Positions 47,001-59,320 are shown, counted from the stretch's first letter. The stretch is DNA of 64,000 bases from Microplitis mediator (GCF_029852145.1 NC_079969.1:3286001-3350000); one strand, 5' to 3'. The notes: generated by a model not told the origin, from the sequence alone. Numbers and translations are program-made.

Positions 47001-47118
47001 AATTTTCGACTTTTATAAAATGAGAGCTGTAACTAATTTCCCAGAATTTTATAAAGATTTCAATTGTCCAACTGATGGTTCATTTGTTAAAAATTATGGA
47101 CCTGCGTGCACTTTCTAA
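41067..47118 (+). CDS. Neprilysin-like (M13) protein with destroyed zinc site, possibly broken
   Basis: Exons: 41067-41181, 41671-41724, 41823-42047, 42089-42336, 42420-42572, 44200-44901, 46471-46697 and 46786-47118. An N-terminal hydrophobic segment (about residues 5-29) is a signal peptide or membrane anchor. M13 landmarks are NPCENIQQFVCG (69-80), then LQEPFF and NYGYTG before the zinc region, GEHIAYKA..AY..W, and a C-terminal cysteine. The HExxH zinc motif reads DEMVD at 46560-46574, so both zinc histidines are Asp. The second motif ENIAD reads EHIAY. Catalysis is therefore impossible. Exon 6 ends at phase 0 but exon 7 needs phase 1, and the expected VNAYY segment is missing. A candidate exon at 44946 runs into a MITE and a stop. 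It is either a pseudogene or has an unseen exon. Inactive neprilysin homologues are known in parasitoid wasp virus-like particles. Confidence 0.75.
42605..43550. repeat. 22-bp palindromic minisatellite in neprilysin-like intron 5
   Basis: About 40 copies of a unit close to ATTATGGTAATGGTTACCAT plus AT, with variants (GATAATGG, GGAATGG, GGTTCCTATA). Each unit is self-complementary. The same words form the interior of the CACGGAG elements, so the array probably expanded from such an element. Confidence 0.9.
44979..45128. mobile_element. 150-bp MITE at the broken exon of the neprilysin-like gene
   Basis: Perfect inverted ends of at least 24 bp: CCCTGATTAAAAAAAGCG and CGCTTTTTTTAATCAGGG. The interior is made of AAAAGTATTCAAGGTATT words. 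Upstream, an acceptor (CCCTCAG) at 44939-44945 opens a frame starting with Trp in phase with exon 6, which stops at TGA (44982-44984) inside the left end of this element. Confidence 0.85.
45566..46398. mobile_element. 833-bp TIR element in neprilysin-like intron 6
   Basis: Nearly identical in sequence and equal in length to 35651-36483. Ends are CCCGTATGAAAATAAC and TTTTTTCATACGGG, with TT on both flanks. The similarity implies recent mobility of a non-autonomous family. Confidence 0.9.
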
Positions 47119-48611
47119 TAAGTTTTATAATAATTATTGTATAATCAACAAAATTGATATTTAATCAATGTAATTAAATAAACTAATAAAATTTTGAAAC
47201 ATTTTAATGATGATGTTAATGTGTTTTATTATAGTAACATTATATAGAAAAGAATTTCCTTATCCTCTTAAAAATATAAAATATATAATTATTTATTCGA
47301 ATAAATTATTTTTAAATTTGCACCGGATGACGATTGACCCGAAAATTTCTGGTAATTCCGAAATTTCATAAAAGCGTCGAGACTTTTAATTTCGATCATG
47401 AAAATTTCAATTCAATAAAATTGTCTCTGTTCTCTATGATCTCGATCTTGGATAACAAATAAAATTTTTAGTATTTTTAGATATTAAAGTATTTTAATTT
47501 TTTTAAATTAAAGTATTGGAAAACATTCAAAATTTATTCAGAAGGAGCAACCTGCAGTCACTGCGTGAATGTCCAAATGTCACTACTAAATTTATAAAAC
47601 ACGCAGAAAAAAAGGATTTCTTGCCGCAACAAAATTTTAATTTGCACCAATAAATTTTATGCATTATCAATTAAATAGAAAAATTGTCTTGGAGCGAGAA
47701 AAGATTTTTTTGGTCAAGAAATAATTCCTTGCACCAATTAATTTTTTCTAGTTCTAAATAAATTTTTGTTTTCAATTCACAATGCAAAAAATTTATTGGT
47801 GTAAGTAAAAATTTTCTTTAGGCGAGTAAAGATTTTTTGTGTCAATGAATCCTTTTTTTTTCTATGCAGACTTTTTGGCTTTGAGAAGCTTCCTAAAACC
47901 AAAAGGGAGTAGAAAAATCTGTCATTTTGTAATAAGTAACGCGATATAAATAATATAGGTATATATTCAGTGACATTCAGTCATATTTAGTGACAGAATA
48001 ATTTAAGTATTAATTTATTTAAAGAAAATAAATACGATCGTCTTTTTTCCCGCGTAATTTAAATGTAATTCGAATGATATAGATAAATCTATTTATCTCA
48101 ATACTTGGCAATTAAAAAGAGTTTAAAGTATGAAAAGGCACAAATTCAAGTCAAGACCTATCTAATGATACCAATTTCAATAACATTAACTAATTCTATC
48201 ATATAGATATGGCGGGAACAAAATTTTCCTTATTCTCTTAATAATATAGATAATTATTTATTATTTACATCTAAAACTATTTTTTTTTATCATAATCAGG
48301 AAATTAGAAATATAGAAAATTTTTCCTGCCTCTCGTTAGTGACAAAATTAATTTTTTAAATTCAAATTTTTGGCGGTAAAATTCAAATCACGTGAAACAA
48401 CAGTCGGCAAACTAGAAATTTAAATTACTGTCTTCTTATGTGTATATATACATATATACACATATATATATGAATTTTTACATAGTGCTTGTATATATGT
48501 ATATATTTGTATACGTCTATAAACGTAATGCAACGTGCATTTAAATTATCTAAACAAACAAAAACAAATAAATAATCGCCGTAATTAATTGAAATAAAGT
48601 ATTTCACAACA
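47119..48611. other. Intergenic region between neprilysin-like gene and ICE1-like gene
   Basis: An AATAAA near 47177 is the probable polyadenylation signal of the upstream gene. 47601-47876 is a diverged CACAGAAAAAAAGG MITE with GGATTTCTTG and CAATGAATCC ends. At 48434-48520 a TATATG-rich tract precedes the next gene. Nothing else is recognised. Confidence 0.55.
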
Positions 48612-51600
48612 ATGGACGATTCAGTTGAAAATAATGGCGACATTGGTTTTGGAGTAAGTTTTTATAAAATAACAATTATTTATTTTTGTTATTCAGCCGC
48701 CAAAACAAAACTTTGGAGGTTACATTCAAAGAAGTTTTTCTTTTAATTGTAAATAATATATTATTTTATGTTACAGAATAATGACGATAGATATGAGACA
48801 TTGAAAGAAAACTTTCTGCTGCTCAAAGAAAAAATTTTTAATTCAGCGTAAGTTTATTTATTTATTTCGTAAATGCCGGTATTTTTTATCCTTCATAATA
48901 TTAGGGTGTAATTTTTTTTACAATCGTCACAATTACTGTTTTTTATTTTTCATTAAATGAGATTTTTTTTTTTTTTAATATTTTGAAATTTCTAAGTCAC
49001 TGGATAAAAATAATTTTGAATTGCAATTACGGGTAAATATTAAGACTTATGTAAAAAAGGACAGAGACCTTTTTTATAGAGAATTTAATAGTCTATAAAA
49101 ATGTATGAATACATTTTAGTCATATTTTTGATATTTAGACCGGAATTTTAAAAAATATACAAAAAAATCGCGGAATTTTCATTGAGTATCAAAATAAAAA
49201 TCAGTCATTTTTATTTAAATTCCAATTGCACGTCAACGATTGAGTTTACGTAAAAATGTATGAGGACCTTATTTATAGAGAATTAAATACTCTACAAAAA
49301 TGTATGAATACATTTTAGTCATATTTTTGATATTTAGACCGGAATTTTAAAAAATATACAAAAAAATCGCGGAATTTTCATTGAGTATCAAAATAAAAAT
49401 CAGTCATTTTTATTTAAATTCCAATTGCACGTCAACGATTGAGTTTACGTAAAAATGTGCAAGGACCTTTTGTATAGAGAATTTAATACTCTATAAAAAT
49501 GTATGAATACATTTTAGTCATATTTTTGATATTTAAGCCGGAATTAAAAAAAAAAAAAGATTTAAAAATTACGAAATTTGCATTGAGTATCGACATATAA
49601 ATCTATAATTTTCATTTAAACTCCAATTGCACGTCAACGATTGAGTTAACGTAAAAATGTATAAGGACCTTATTTATAGAGGATTTGATACTCTACGAAA
49701 ATGTATTCATACATTTTTGTCATATTTTTGATATTTCAACAGGAAATTTGAATGAAAGTCAAAGAAAATAATTTTTAATTTTTCTTTCACATAAAAGTTA
49801 AAATTTTTTTGTTTCGTTGCAAATTAAAATTGTATTCAAATTATTGCGATGACGGAAAATTTGTAAAGCTCTTTTTCGTAGAGAATTTCGATCATTCAAA
49901 AATTAAATAAAATTCGAATAAATAAAGTAAATAATTTTTTTTCCAAAATTATACTTAAATTAAACAGCAAAATTAAATTTTGTATCGAGTATCAAATTTC
50001 CTAAAGAATTTATCATGTAGATTTTGGTCGTACCTCAAATACTTTAGATAAAATTCAAATCAAAAGTCCGCAAAATAAAAATTCGCGTATTAGAATTGCA
50101 ATTTTCCAAAAGAAATAATGAAAATTTAAATTACTACTCCACTTTCAGACGATTAATAGACGAGTATAATAAACTACGCGAGGACTCTCAAGCTGCCGAA
50201 GAACATTACAAAAATTTAATAGCTTGCGAGCGCAATGCGACGAAAGCAATCCGTCTTAAACTAAATGAGCGCGAATTTAATTTCAAAGATTTGAGTAAAC
50301 GTAATAATCAGCTCATGAAACGGTGCGATGAACAAGAGATCAATATCGCCGCAAACGCAAAACTTATGGAGCAGCAAACTGCGAGAATAAAAGAACTGGA
50401 AGAAGAGCAATCGGTCAAATCACTTGAATTTAATGTCGTGAAGTCAGATCTCGAGATTCAAATTCAAGATTTAAAAAAAGAGTTGGCTGCATATCACAAA
50501 AAAGATCCTAATTATGATAAAAAATTGGCCAGGAAGCAAAAAAAGACTTCGCCGTTTCAAACGACCCGCCAAACCGGGCTAATTGATTTTTTGCTTCTCA
50601 ATAACGACGTACCTGAAGTTGAAGCCGAGAACGTCAGCTCAAATAAAAACGATTCAGCAAATGATAACTCTATTCTATCTCCCGTTCTAAAAGATGAATC
50701 GACTTCTACCGATGACCTACCAGTAGTTTCTACTCCCAGCCCCAAAAAGCGCGCGCCCAAAAAAATAACTCATAGCGTTGAAGTACAAGTGCGCCCTCTA
50801 CTAGACCACAAGGGCACGATGACAGATCCAAATACGTCACATAATAATTTGTATCCGTTGCATTGCAACAAATGTCATGCAACCTTAGGTGCCGAGCCGG
50901 TTGATGAAATTTTAAATGCCATGACGACTTCGGTGACGTTTATTGGAACTTCTTTACCTCGGCTAGACCCAATTGACCCGCCCAATAATTCAGTAGGCAT
51001 TTCGGCTGTAAGTTCAGCCCCAAATAGTCAATTAGTGCAAAATGTACAGGGTAGAGTTGACGTACGACAAGATGGCGGCGCGGGTACACAAAATGGCGAC
51101 AAAGACTACGAGGAACTTAAAAAGGAAGTATTGAATATTAAGAAACTAATAAAGGGTTCGAAAAAGAGTAATTGCTGTAGTCAACCTAAAAACTGCTGTG
51201 GATCTTCGAACAATAGTTCGAATAATAATTTGTCAGTAGATTTGCTAACTTCAGTACTGAGCCAATTGGTTGTTAAAAATGTTAATCCGAAAAAAAAGAA
51301 AAAACGGGTAAAAGCTAAAGGTAAATTTATCAGAAGAAAAGTTAAAGTTTCTAAAAGTTTTGGAAACTGGGAAATCAAGGAACAATCTAGAAGTCCATCG
51401 AGATCAACTTCACGATCTAGAAGTTTGTCCAGAAAATCTAGAAGTTCATCAAGATCTAGAACCTCGTCTAGAAAATCTAAAAATTCTAGTTTGTCTAGGA
51501 AATCTAGAAGTTCGTCTAGAAGATCTAAAAGTTCATCTAGAAGTCCTAGAAGATCTAGAAGTTTATCTAGGAAATCTAGAATTTCATCAAGATCTAGAAG

Positions 51601-54600
51601 TTCGTCTAGAAGATCTAGAAGTTTATCAAGAACAAGTTCTAGAAGATCTACTAGTCGCTCTAAAGTATCTAGAAGCCCATCTCTAACTCGGAGTCGTAAA
51701 CGATCTAGAGTTGAATCATCTTCTGGAAGTAAAGACAATTTAGATTCCAGAAGTTGTTCAACTTCAAAATCTAGACGATCTAAAGTATCTAGAAGTCCAT
51801 CCAAAGAATCCAGAAGTCAACAAAATGATAAAAAATTTAATCGAATTAAAACATGCCCAAGAATTTCAACTTCTGATCCAGAAAATGAGAATCTAGAATC
51901 TAGACCCGACTCTAATGGCGTGAAAAATCTTTCCACAACTGATTTGAGTGAAAGCGAAGCCTGTTCTCCGAAGTTTACGAATCCAGTGAGTGCGATAAAA
52001 AATCGTGTAAAAACTGTGAGATCTAACAGTCCAGAATTATTGTCAGAAAAAGTCAAAAGTATAAAAACTAATCTATTTTCTACGAATAAAACTCCAAATA
52101 CTTCAACTAAAGTGGCTAAAAAAAACAAAAGGTCAGGTGAAGTATCAAAAACTTCCGCTCAAATTCAGTCCGGGATTTTAAAAAAATTGCGCAAATTGAA
52201 GACAAACAAGCCATTGGTTACGACGCCATCTTCTAGCATTTTGAACTCCATGGAAACTGGCGAGTCATCGGTTCCGGAAAGTCAGCGCAAGAGAATCGCT
52301 CATACTCCGAAAACAAATCTAGAAGTTAGTCCAGTTGGAAAACGTCCGGCTACGGAAGCAAAAGTTCAGCCGGCGAAAAGACGTCGGGTGACGCGATCGA
52401 CGACTGATAAAGATACAAGTCCGATAAATCCTATGGATTTGTTGAAGAGTCTTGTAGATCCAGAGAGTAGTTCTGATATGCCAGAGTCTACGCAGGTACA
52501 GAAAACTCCAGAAACTTCACTAGAGACTTTAGCTTTGGAAGAAAAAGAAAAAGTTACGGATCCAAAGACGCCGGGAATTGAAATTTCTAAGCCGATTCCG
52601 ACGAAACGATCTCCGAAAATAGTTATCGTCAATGGAATTCCGGTGGTTAAAAAACCTGTTGGTAGGCCGCCGAAAAATCCTGATGGAGTCAAAAGAAAAT
52701 ATACTAGAAAAGTTAAAGCTGTTACAAGTGCAGAAATTGTTGAAAAGCCCGATTTGCAAAACCGAAAACTAGAAAGTTTAGGAAATAATTCAGTAGAAGA
52801 AAATTCGGTTGGAAATATTCTAGAAACTTCGGAATCTAAAACAAACTCACCAATGGAAAGCTTACCAATTATAGAAAGTTCAATTGAGTCTCAGGATGAG
52901 AAAGTTGTGGAAGTTAAAGAAAGTTCTGGTGAGTCAAGGCTACAAAATTCAAATCGTTCCGGAGAGCACGAAAATCTTCTAGAAAGTTCAAAAAGTAGTT
53001 CTATGAGTTCAGGATTACTAGAGATCTTTACTGAGTCAGAACCTGAAGAAAATGTTCCAGAAAGTTCACAAGTTAATGCTGAGAAATCGAATGAAAAAGT
53101 TATAGAAAGTTTGAAAATTAATTCAAAAGAGTCCGCATTTACAAAAAAATCAGATGTAGTTACAACTGTTCCAGAATTTATAGACAAATTACAAAAAATC
53201 CAAAGCGAACAAACACTTATAGAAAATTCAAAAACAGTTGCAAGTAATCCAGAAGTTTTAGAAAGTTCGGAGCCCGCTACAAATAAATCGGAACTTCTAG
53301 AAAATTCAAAAACCGCACAAAGTGAGAAAAATCTTCTAGCAAACTCAGAAGCAGTTACGAATGATCCAAAAGTTCTAAAAAGTTCTACAAAAGTTATGCG
53401 TGATCCTGAGGCTATAGAAAATTCAAATTCAGTTACAAGTGATTTAGCACTTCTAGAAAATACCAAAACTGTACAAATTGAACAAAAACTTGTAGTAATT
53501 TCAGAAACGACGACCGATGAACTAAAACCTCTAGAAAGTTTGAAAACAGTTTCTAGTGATTCAGTACTTCTAGAAAGTACAAATACAGTTCAAGATGAGA
53601 ACAAAGTTATAGGAAATTTAGAACCAGTCACAAATGATCCAAAACCTATAAAAAGCTTAAAATCAGTTACAAGTGATCTAGAACTTCTAGAAGATACAAA
53701 AACGGTCACAAGTGATCTAAAAGTTCTGGAAAATAAAACAGCAGATTCAAATTCACCAGAGGTTCTAGAAAATTTAAAAACAGTCACAACCAACGATCTA
53801 GAACCGAACGCAACAAATACTTCGATTGTATCGAAACCTGAAAATCCCAAAATGAACGAAACTTCCGATTCTAGAGTTAAAAATCTTCTAGAAGTTCAAA
53901 GAGTATCTGAAAAACTAGAACTTAACCAAGAAATTATAATTGGTGATGGACTAAAAAATTCTGAAGTATGCATACAAAATTCATCCACGTCTGCAGAATC
54001 GATGGAAACTGAAGAATTTACATCAATTTGTTCAGAAACTTCGGAATCGCTTGAATTATCTCTAGGCCTCGATGTTTCTGATGCTTTCGAATCTATTCCG
54101 ACGTCTGATGACGATCTTATGAACTCTGAGACTTCGGACATCACAGATAAAAAACTAGAGATCGTCGAACAGTCTTCGGAAGCTTCCGGAATCGGAACAG
54201 TTTCAGAGTTAGACACCGATCCAGAATTGGAACTTTTGCCGAAAGATTCTCAATTAGACTCCGAGCCCGACAAGCCTCTAGAAGATAAAATTTCAAAGTC
54301 TGTAATTGTTGCCGAGTCTCTAGAGATAAAATCTCCAGAACCTGAATCCAAAGACCCCACACTCGCGACTCCAAGTCCAGCTCCAGTTCTAGAAAAAAAT
54401 CTAGAATCTTCCAGACCAAATGTGCCTTCTAGAATGCTTCCGAAAATGATTGAAAAGCCTACGAAGGCCTTTAAGTTGCCACTCGTTCAAAAATCAAAGC
54501 TTCTAGAAACTTCGATCATCAAAAAAGCTTCGAATTCCAGGAGCACTCCAGAAGCCGTTGTAACTCTGCCAGCATCTCCCGTCGATGAATCGGCTAAATC

Positions 54601-56905
54601 TATGAGTCTAGAAGCTACAAGAAGTTCACCCGAAAATACAAGAAGCCTCAGAAATCGAACGGTTTCAATCAGTCCACCGAAAACTTTAAAGTCACCTCGA
54701 TGTTCTCCAGTAGCCGTCAAATCAACTTCAGAATCTTTGCCGCAGTCTCCGAAAACATCCAAACCCGAGCCCAATATTCCAGAAGCTGAACCAGAACTCA
54801 GCCCAAAATCACCAGATGCCCTGGAAACCCTTCCACCGCGACAAAGTAGCATTCAAAATCTCCTAGATTTTTACCTGCACTCCAGAATTTCTTCAAACAA
54901 AACCTACACCCAGAGACTCACTGAAGAAATCGCCGTAACAAAATCGAAATCCATTGAAAAGTTCATCAAAAGCGAGTATCAGCGTCTTCTGGACGCCCCG
55001 AACTGGACTAATGACCTTAATGACAGTTTCATAGCTAATCTAGAAAAGTTAGATTTCAACGAAATGAACTTCGCGAACGTGACTGTCGAGTTAATGAAAG
55101 AGCGCTGCGAACTAAATGAGCCGCTGAATCGCGAGTACACGCCGCCAGCGCCACTCATGACCGTGTCCCAGCAGAAAATCATCGGATTCCTGGCTAGATA
55201 TGAGCAGAGACGACCCGGGATCATGTTCAAGGTCATGGACATCATCGACTCGACTTTGTTCAGACTTAAAAACAACAGCGACAATGAGACTGATACGAAT
55301 GTTCTTGAAGGTCTCGCGCGATTCTTTGTTTTGATGGCGAAGATAAAAAAAGACCGCGAAAGAGTCAGGATTATGATCTGCGATGCGCTTTACTGCTTTC
55401 AGACGAAAGCTTTCAATATTTTGTATGTAGTTTTGACATGTTGGGCTGAGGTGATACCGACTTATGATGAAAACACCATGAGTTTGCCTCCACAAAGTAG
55501 AACTAAGTATCTAGTAATTAGTATTGCGACGATAATCAGAAATCAGAAACGATTCAAAGAAGACCATTCGAAAATAACTTGCGTAAAAAATTTACTGTCG
55601 CATTTGTATCAGTACCCAGATAATTTTGTGACGAACAAAATTATTGTTGACTTGTTGGAAGCATTCAAATTTGAAGAATATGACAGATGTCTGGTACCGG
55701 CTATTGCTTTGATCGCGAAGAGAGAGGGCGTTGATTGGACGTACAAGAATATTGTCAAGAAATTGTTGCTGATGATTGTCAATAAAAACGAAAGCTACAA
55801 AATTTATGAAACTTTCAAGTTACTCGGTAAGATTTTTTTTTTTTAAATAGAAGGTTGAAATTTTGGAGGTTGGGTTTAATTTTGATTTTTTTCTTTTCTT
55901 TAGGGTATTTGCTGCGCCCGTTCCCGGTCGATGATGAGGGAAAAGAAGTAGAGAAAATTGTTAATCAACTGTGCGAAATTTTGGATGCTGGTACTGGTGA
56001 GTTTCAGAAAAATTTATAAGATTTCGGGTTATGATGAATGGGAAGAAAAATTAATGTGCCGGCTTTCGAAAATTAGTTTTTTTTCTTGTAATGCTCATAT
56101 ATGTACATATATGTAGACATATTTATATACGTTTTTTATTGTCTAATAAGACAGAAAATTTGACGGGCTTTAAAATGAGTATAAACAAGCCATATTTATT
56201 TTAGATATTTTTTAAGATATATCTCATAGCTATATATATCAAAATATATAGATATAAACTATTGGAAAATAAATATGGCTTGTGGGTACTCATTTTAAAC
56301 AGCATTTCATTCTTGATCTTTTTACGAGCTCATATATATAAATCACATATGTACATATATGTGGTTATATTTATATACTTTTTTTATTGTCTAGAAAAAT
56401 TGAGAATTTGACGAGCTTTAAAATGAGTACAAACAAGCCATATTTATTTTAGATATTTTATAAGATATATCACATAACTATATATCAAAATATATGTACA
56501 TGAAATATGGAAAAATAAATATGGCTTGTGGGTACTCATTTTAAAGAGCATTCAATTCTTGATCTCTTTACAAGCTCACATATGTACATATATGTGTAAA
56601 AATTCTATATATCGATTCAAACACATATTAATAAATAAATAAATTTGCCTTTTCCAGTTGAACCAGAAATTCAAGAAGGTATCGCACTGACACTATTGAC
56701 ATTAACCCGACACTATTTCATCAGCATCAGTACGACACTTCTCCGTTGGCAGCCACCTCGCCCTTTAAATAACCAATTGCAACAGTTGCTGCAAACTTTC
56801 TTCCAGTCACGGACTCCAGAGTACTGGAAACAAATCGCTAATAAAAGGAACCCTCGGTTTCCGGCTATTAAATATAAGTACAATCCCTCGCCCCTGAGTA
56901 AATAA
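48612..56905 (+). CDS. ICE1: Large Ser-rich nuclear protein, probable little elongation complex subunit 1
   Basis: Five exons: 48612-48653, 48777-48847, 50149-55826, 55904-55996 and 56658-56905, all with GT/AG borders and continuous phase; 2043 residues. Residues 15-150 are coiled coil (ETLKENFLLLKEKIF, RLIDEYNKLREDSQAAEEH). A lone CNKC pair is near 275. An Arg/Ser-repeat (SR) domain spans about 449-600. An AT-hook-like VGRPPKNP is near 875. A long degenerate Ser/Glu-rich repeat region (LESSKTVTSD-type units) covers about 940-1250. The C-terminal ~440 residues (from RQSSIQNLLDFYL) are helical and ordered. Coiled coil, disordered middle and helical C-terminus match little elongation complex subunit 1, which scaffolds the complex for snRNA gene transcription by RNA polymerase II. 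The name is inferred from architecture; the gene model is firm. AATAAA at 56942-56947 follows the stop. Confidence 0.7.
49060..49760. repeat. ~199-bp tandem repeat in ICE1-like intron 2
   Basis: Four successive units, each with GGACCTT.TTTATAGAGAAT, AAAATGTATGAATACATTTT and a later CACGTCAACGATTGAGTT, start near 49066, 49264, 49463 and 49664. Units 2 and 3 are nearly identical over long stretches. It is non-coding. Confidence 0.85.
56150..56560. repeat. Duplicated foldback unit in ICE1-like intron 4
   Basis: A ~240-bp unit occurs twice (about 56090-56330 and 56340-56580). In each, AAAATGAGTAYAAACAAGCC faces GGCTTGTGGGTACTCATTTT around an AT-rich middle. The same ATGAGTACCCACA theme recurs at several other places in the window. 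Confidence 0.8.
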
Positions 56906-56941
56906 GTTAAGACTACATACAGATATAACTGCAGTCGAACA

Positions 56942-56947
56942 AATAAA
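56942..56947 (+). terminator. Polyadenylation signal of ICE1-like gene
   Basis: AATAAA 37 bases after the stop codon, followed by a T-rich stretch. Confidence 0.6.
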
Positions 56948-57832
56948 ATTTTTTTTGTTTTTCTGAAAATCAATTTAATTTTTTGCTTTTTGATTTTTAT
57001 AATTTTATTGTAATAATTAATTTTTCAAGTGATATTATTATCTAATTTAATTTAAATCAATTAAACAGCAATTAGCTGTATAAATACATAAATAGTTATA
57101 TTTTTTATGAATATTAATTATCATTTAAAAAAAAGTTACTGTGTACTTGACTACTAAAAGTTGACATTTTTTTCAGTAGTTGATTTACGGAAATGTCAAT
57201 CGTAAAAATAAATAAATAATTAATTTTATATGTACACTTAAATATTTAATATTGTTTTTTTTTTACTGTTATTTTTTTATAAGCTAATTAATCATAATTT
57301 CAAAAAATTTAATCATAGATAATTAGATTGAATAATATGATGTAGCATTGATATATTTAAACATATAAATAATTAACGTAAAGATTATAATTTATTTTTT
57401 ATTTTATTATCCATCATCGATCATTTTCATGAGTGTGAATGTAGCTGACAAATGGCAATTTTTTTAATTTTAAAATAAATGAATAAAATGTAATTAGAGT
57501 GAAAATTAAAAAATAGGTATTTAAATAATTGAAAAATCAGTACGCGCACTTTTTTCAATTTTATTATCTCGATTAATTTCAAATTTATAAATTGTCTGGT
57601 GTCTGCTACATTCACACTCATATTATTTTCGTATTATTATTGAAATTTTGAATATTATTTCAATGGAATATTACTTTTTAAAAGTTCACGCTCAGAAAAT
57701 TTAAAATTTTCAAAAAAAGGGAAGTTATTGGTTTCGATATTACTTTTGAAAATCGAGTTTTCATCAGATCTTAATGTTTTGAGGTCACAGGAAGATATTC
57801 TAATTATTTTCAGATGGTGTGTGTGTGTGTGT
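56948..57832. other. Intergenic, with a dispersed repeat fragment and (GT)n
   Basis: 57720-57832 carries GGGAAGTTATTGGTTTCG and a (GT)n run, related to 20480-20590. The remainder is AT-rich and unremarkable; a 64-codon frame at 57427-57621 has no support. Confidence 0.5.
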
Positions 57833-59320
57833 GTAAATTTAAATATTTGAAAAATAAATTATTAAAAATTTGAGAAAAATTAAAATTCGTACGTCGAAAT
57901 AAAATGGCGGCAGAATATGATGGAAAAATATTTAAAATATTTAAAAAAAAAAAACACTTGAGTGTTTGAACAAACCTTGGCGGGTAAATAATGTGCAGAA
58001 GGGTGTCCTAATACACTTAGAGATTTAAATTAAATTGCTCCAAGTGTATTGCAGCTAAAAAACGTCACTTAACTGCTATTCCCCACCAGACGATGCCAGA
58101 TGATTTTGCTCAGGAACGAGGAAGTTATCAGCACCAGCAATTCGCAACACTTTACACTCGAACTGAACACTTAACACTTTACACTACCACTGAAGACTTA
58201 ACACTTAACAGCACTAGAAACACTTTGCACAATTTAAATTTTACAAGCACTCCATAATTTAATTAAACGATATCTCTGAGCAATAAACTTTGTGGATAAT
58301 TCCGCGAATTAACCGCAGTACTGTTTAAATTCAAACGTAAAGAAGAATCTGGACTACTACTGGCGTCGATGATACTAACTGCCGCTATCGAACCGTCAGT
58401 TGAAACAAAGGAATCGAATTTGCGATTCATCGACCGCCCCCACTTTAGAAAAAATTTGAACGCTGAATACGACGTGCAGTGGCGCCAACTTAGCGCGAAA
58501 TTTAATAATTTTATTACAATTTGTTTGTGGGTGCATTCGGAAATGATCTAGCTCTAGCTCTAGTCTAGCGTTGGCATATAGCGAGAGCTAGAGCTAGATC
58601 ATTTCCAAATGCACCCTAATTAATATAATTATTGACACAAATAACTTTTAATAAAATTATTAAATTTAAATTTTGAAATTTCGCGTCAAGTTGGCGCGTC
58701 TTCGCGTCACTGTGTTCGACATTCAAATTTTTGCTAAGTGGGGGTGGTCGAATGAATCGCAAAATCGATTCCTTTGTTTCAACTGACGGTTCGATAGCGG
58801 CAGTTAGTATCATCGAAAATGGCAGTTGTAGTCCAGATTTTTCTTTACGTTTGAATTAAAACACAGTATTGCAGTCAAGTTGTGTAAAATTGTGCAGTGA
58901 TTGTAAAATTTATCTTTTATTAATTTAAATTGTGCAAAATATCTGTGGTGTAGTTAAGTGTTCAGTGTCAGTGTAAAGTGTTAAGTGTTCAGTTCGAGTG
59001 TAAAGTGTTGCGAATTGCTGATGCTGATAACTTCCTCGTTCCTGAGCAAAATCATCTGGCATCGTCTGGTGGGAAATAGCAGTTAAGTGACGTTTTTTAG
59101 CTGCAATACACTTGGAACAATTTAATTTGAATCTCCAAGTGTATTAGGACACCCTTCTGCAAATTATTTACCCGCCAAGGTTTGTTCAAACACTCAAGTG
59201 TTTTTTTTTTTTATATTTTAAATATTTTGCTATCATATTCTGCCGCCATTTTATTTTGAGGTACGATTTTTAATTTTTCTCCAGTTCTCAATAATTTATT
59301 CTTTAAATATTTAAATTTAC
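57833..59320. repeat. 1.49-kb palindrome
   Basis: Left arm 57833-58528 and right arm 58618-59320 are inverted copies with roughly 10-15% mismatch and small gaps. Landmarks are CAATACACTTGGAACAATTT/AAATTGCTCCAAGTGTATTG, CCCACCAGACGATGCC and its complement, and TTCAACTGACGGTTCGATAG with its mirror. The centre is a small foldback element (58529-58617). Sixty-codon frames, one on each arm, share an almost identical beginning and are consequences of the symmetry. Confidence 0.9.
58529..58617. mobile_element. 89-bp foldback element at the palindrome centre
   Basis: GGGTGCATTCGGAAATGATC faces GATCATTTCCAAATGCACCC, with repeated AGCTCTAG inside. A second copy at 59388-59470 (GTGCATCCGGAAATTCTC ... 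GCATTTCCAAATGCACCC) lies just beyond the right arm. Confidence 0.85.

Noticed and set aside
51181..51804. 207-codon Leu/Asp-rich minus-strand frame
   Set aside because: It is the antisense shadow of the SR-repeat codons of the ICE1-like gene.
58369..58813. Two 60-65-codon frames with the same first residues, one on each strand
   Set aside because: They are mirror images created by the palindrome, with no splice sites or domain; the shared start is a duplication effect.
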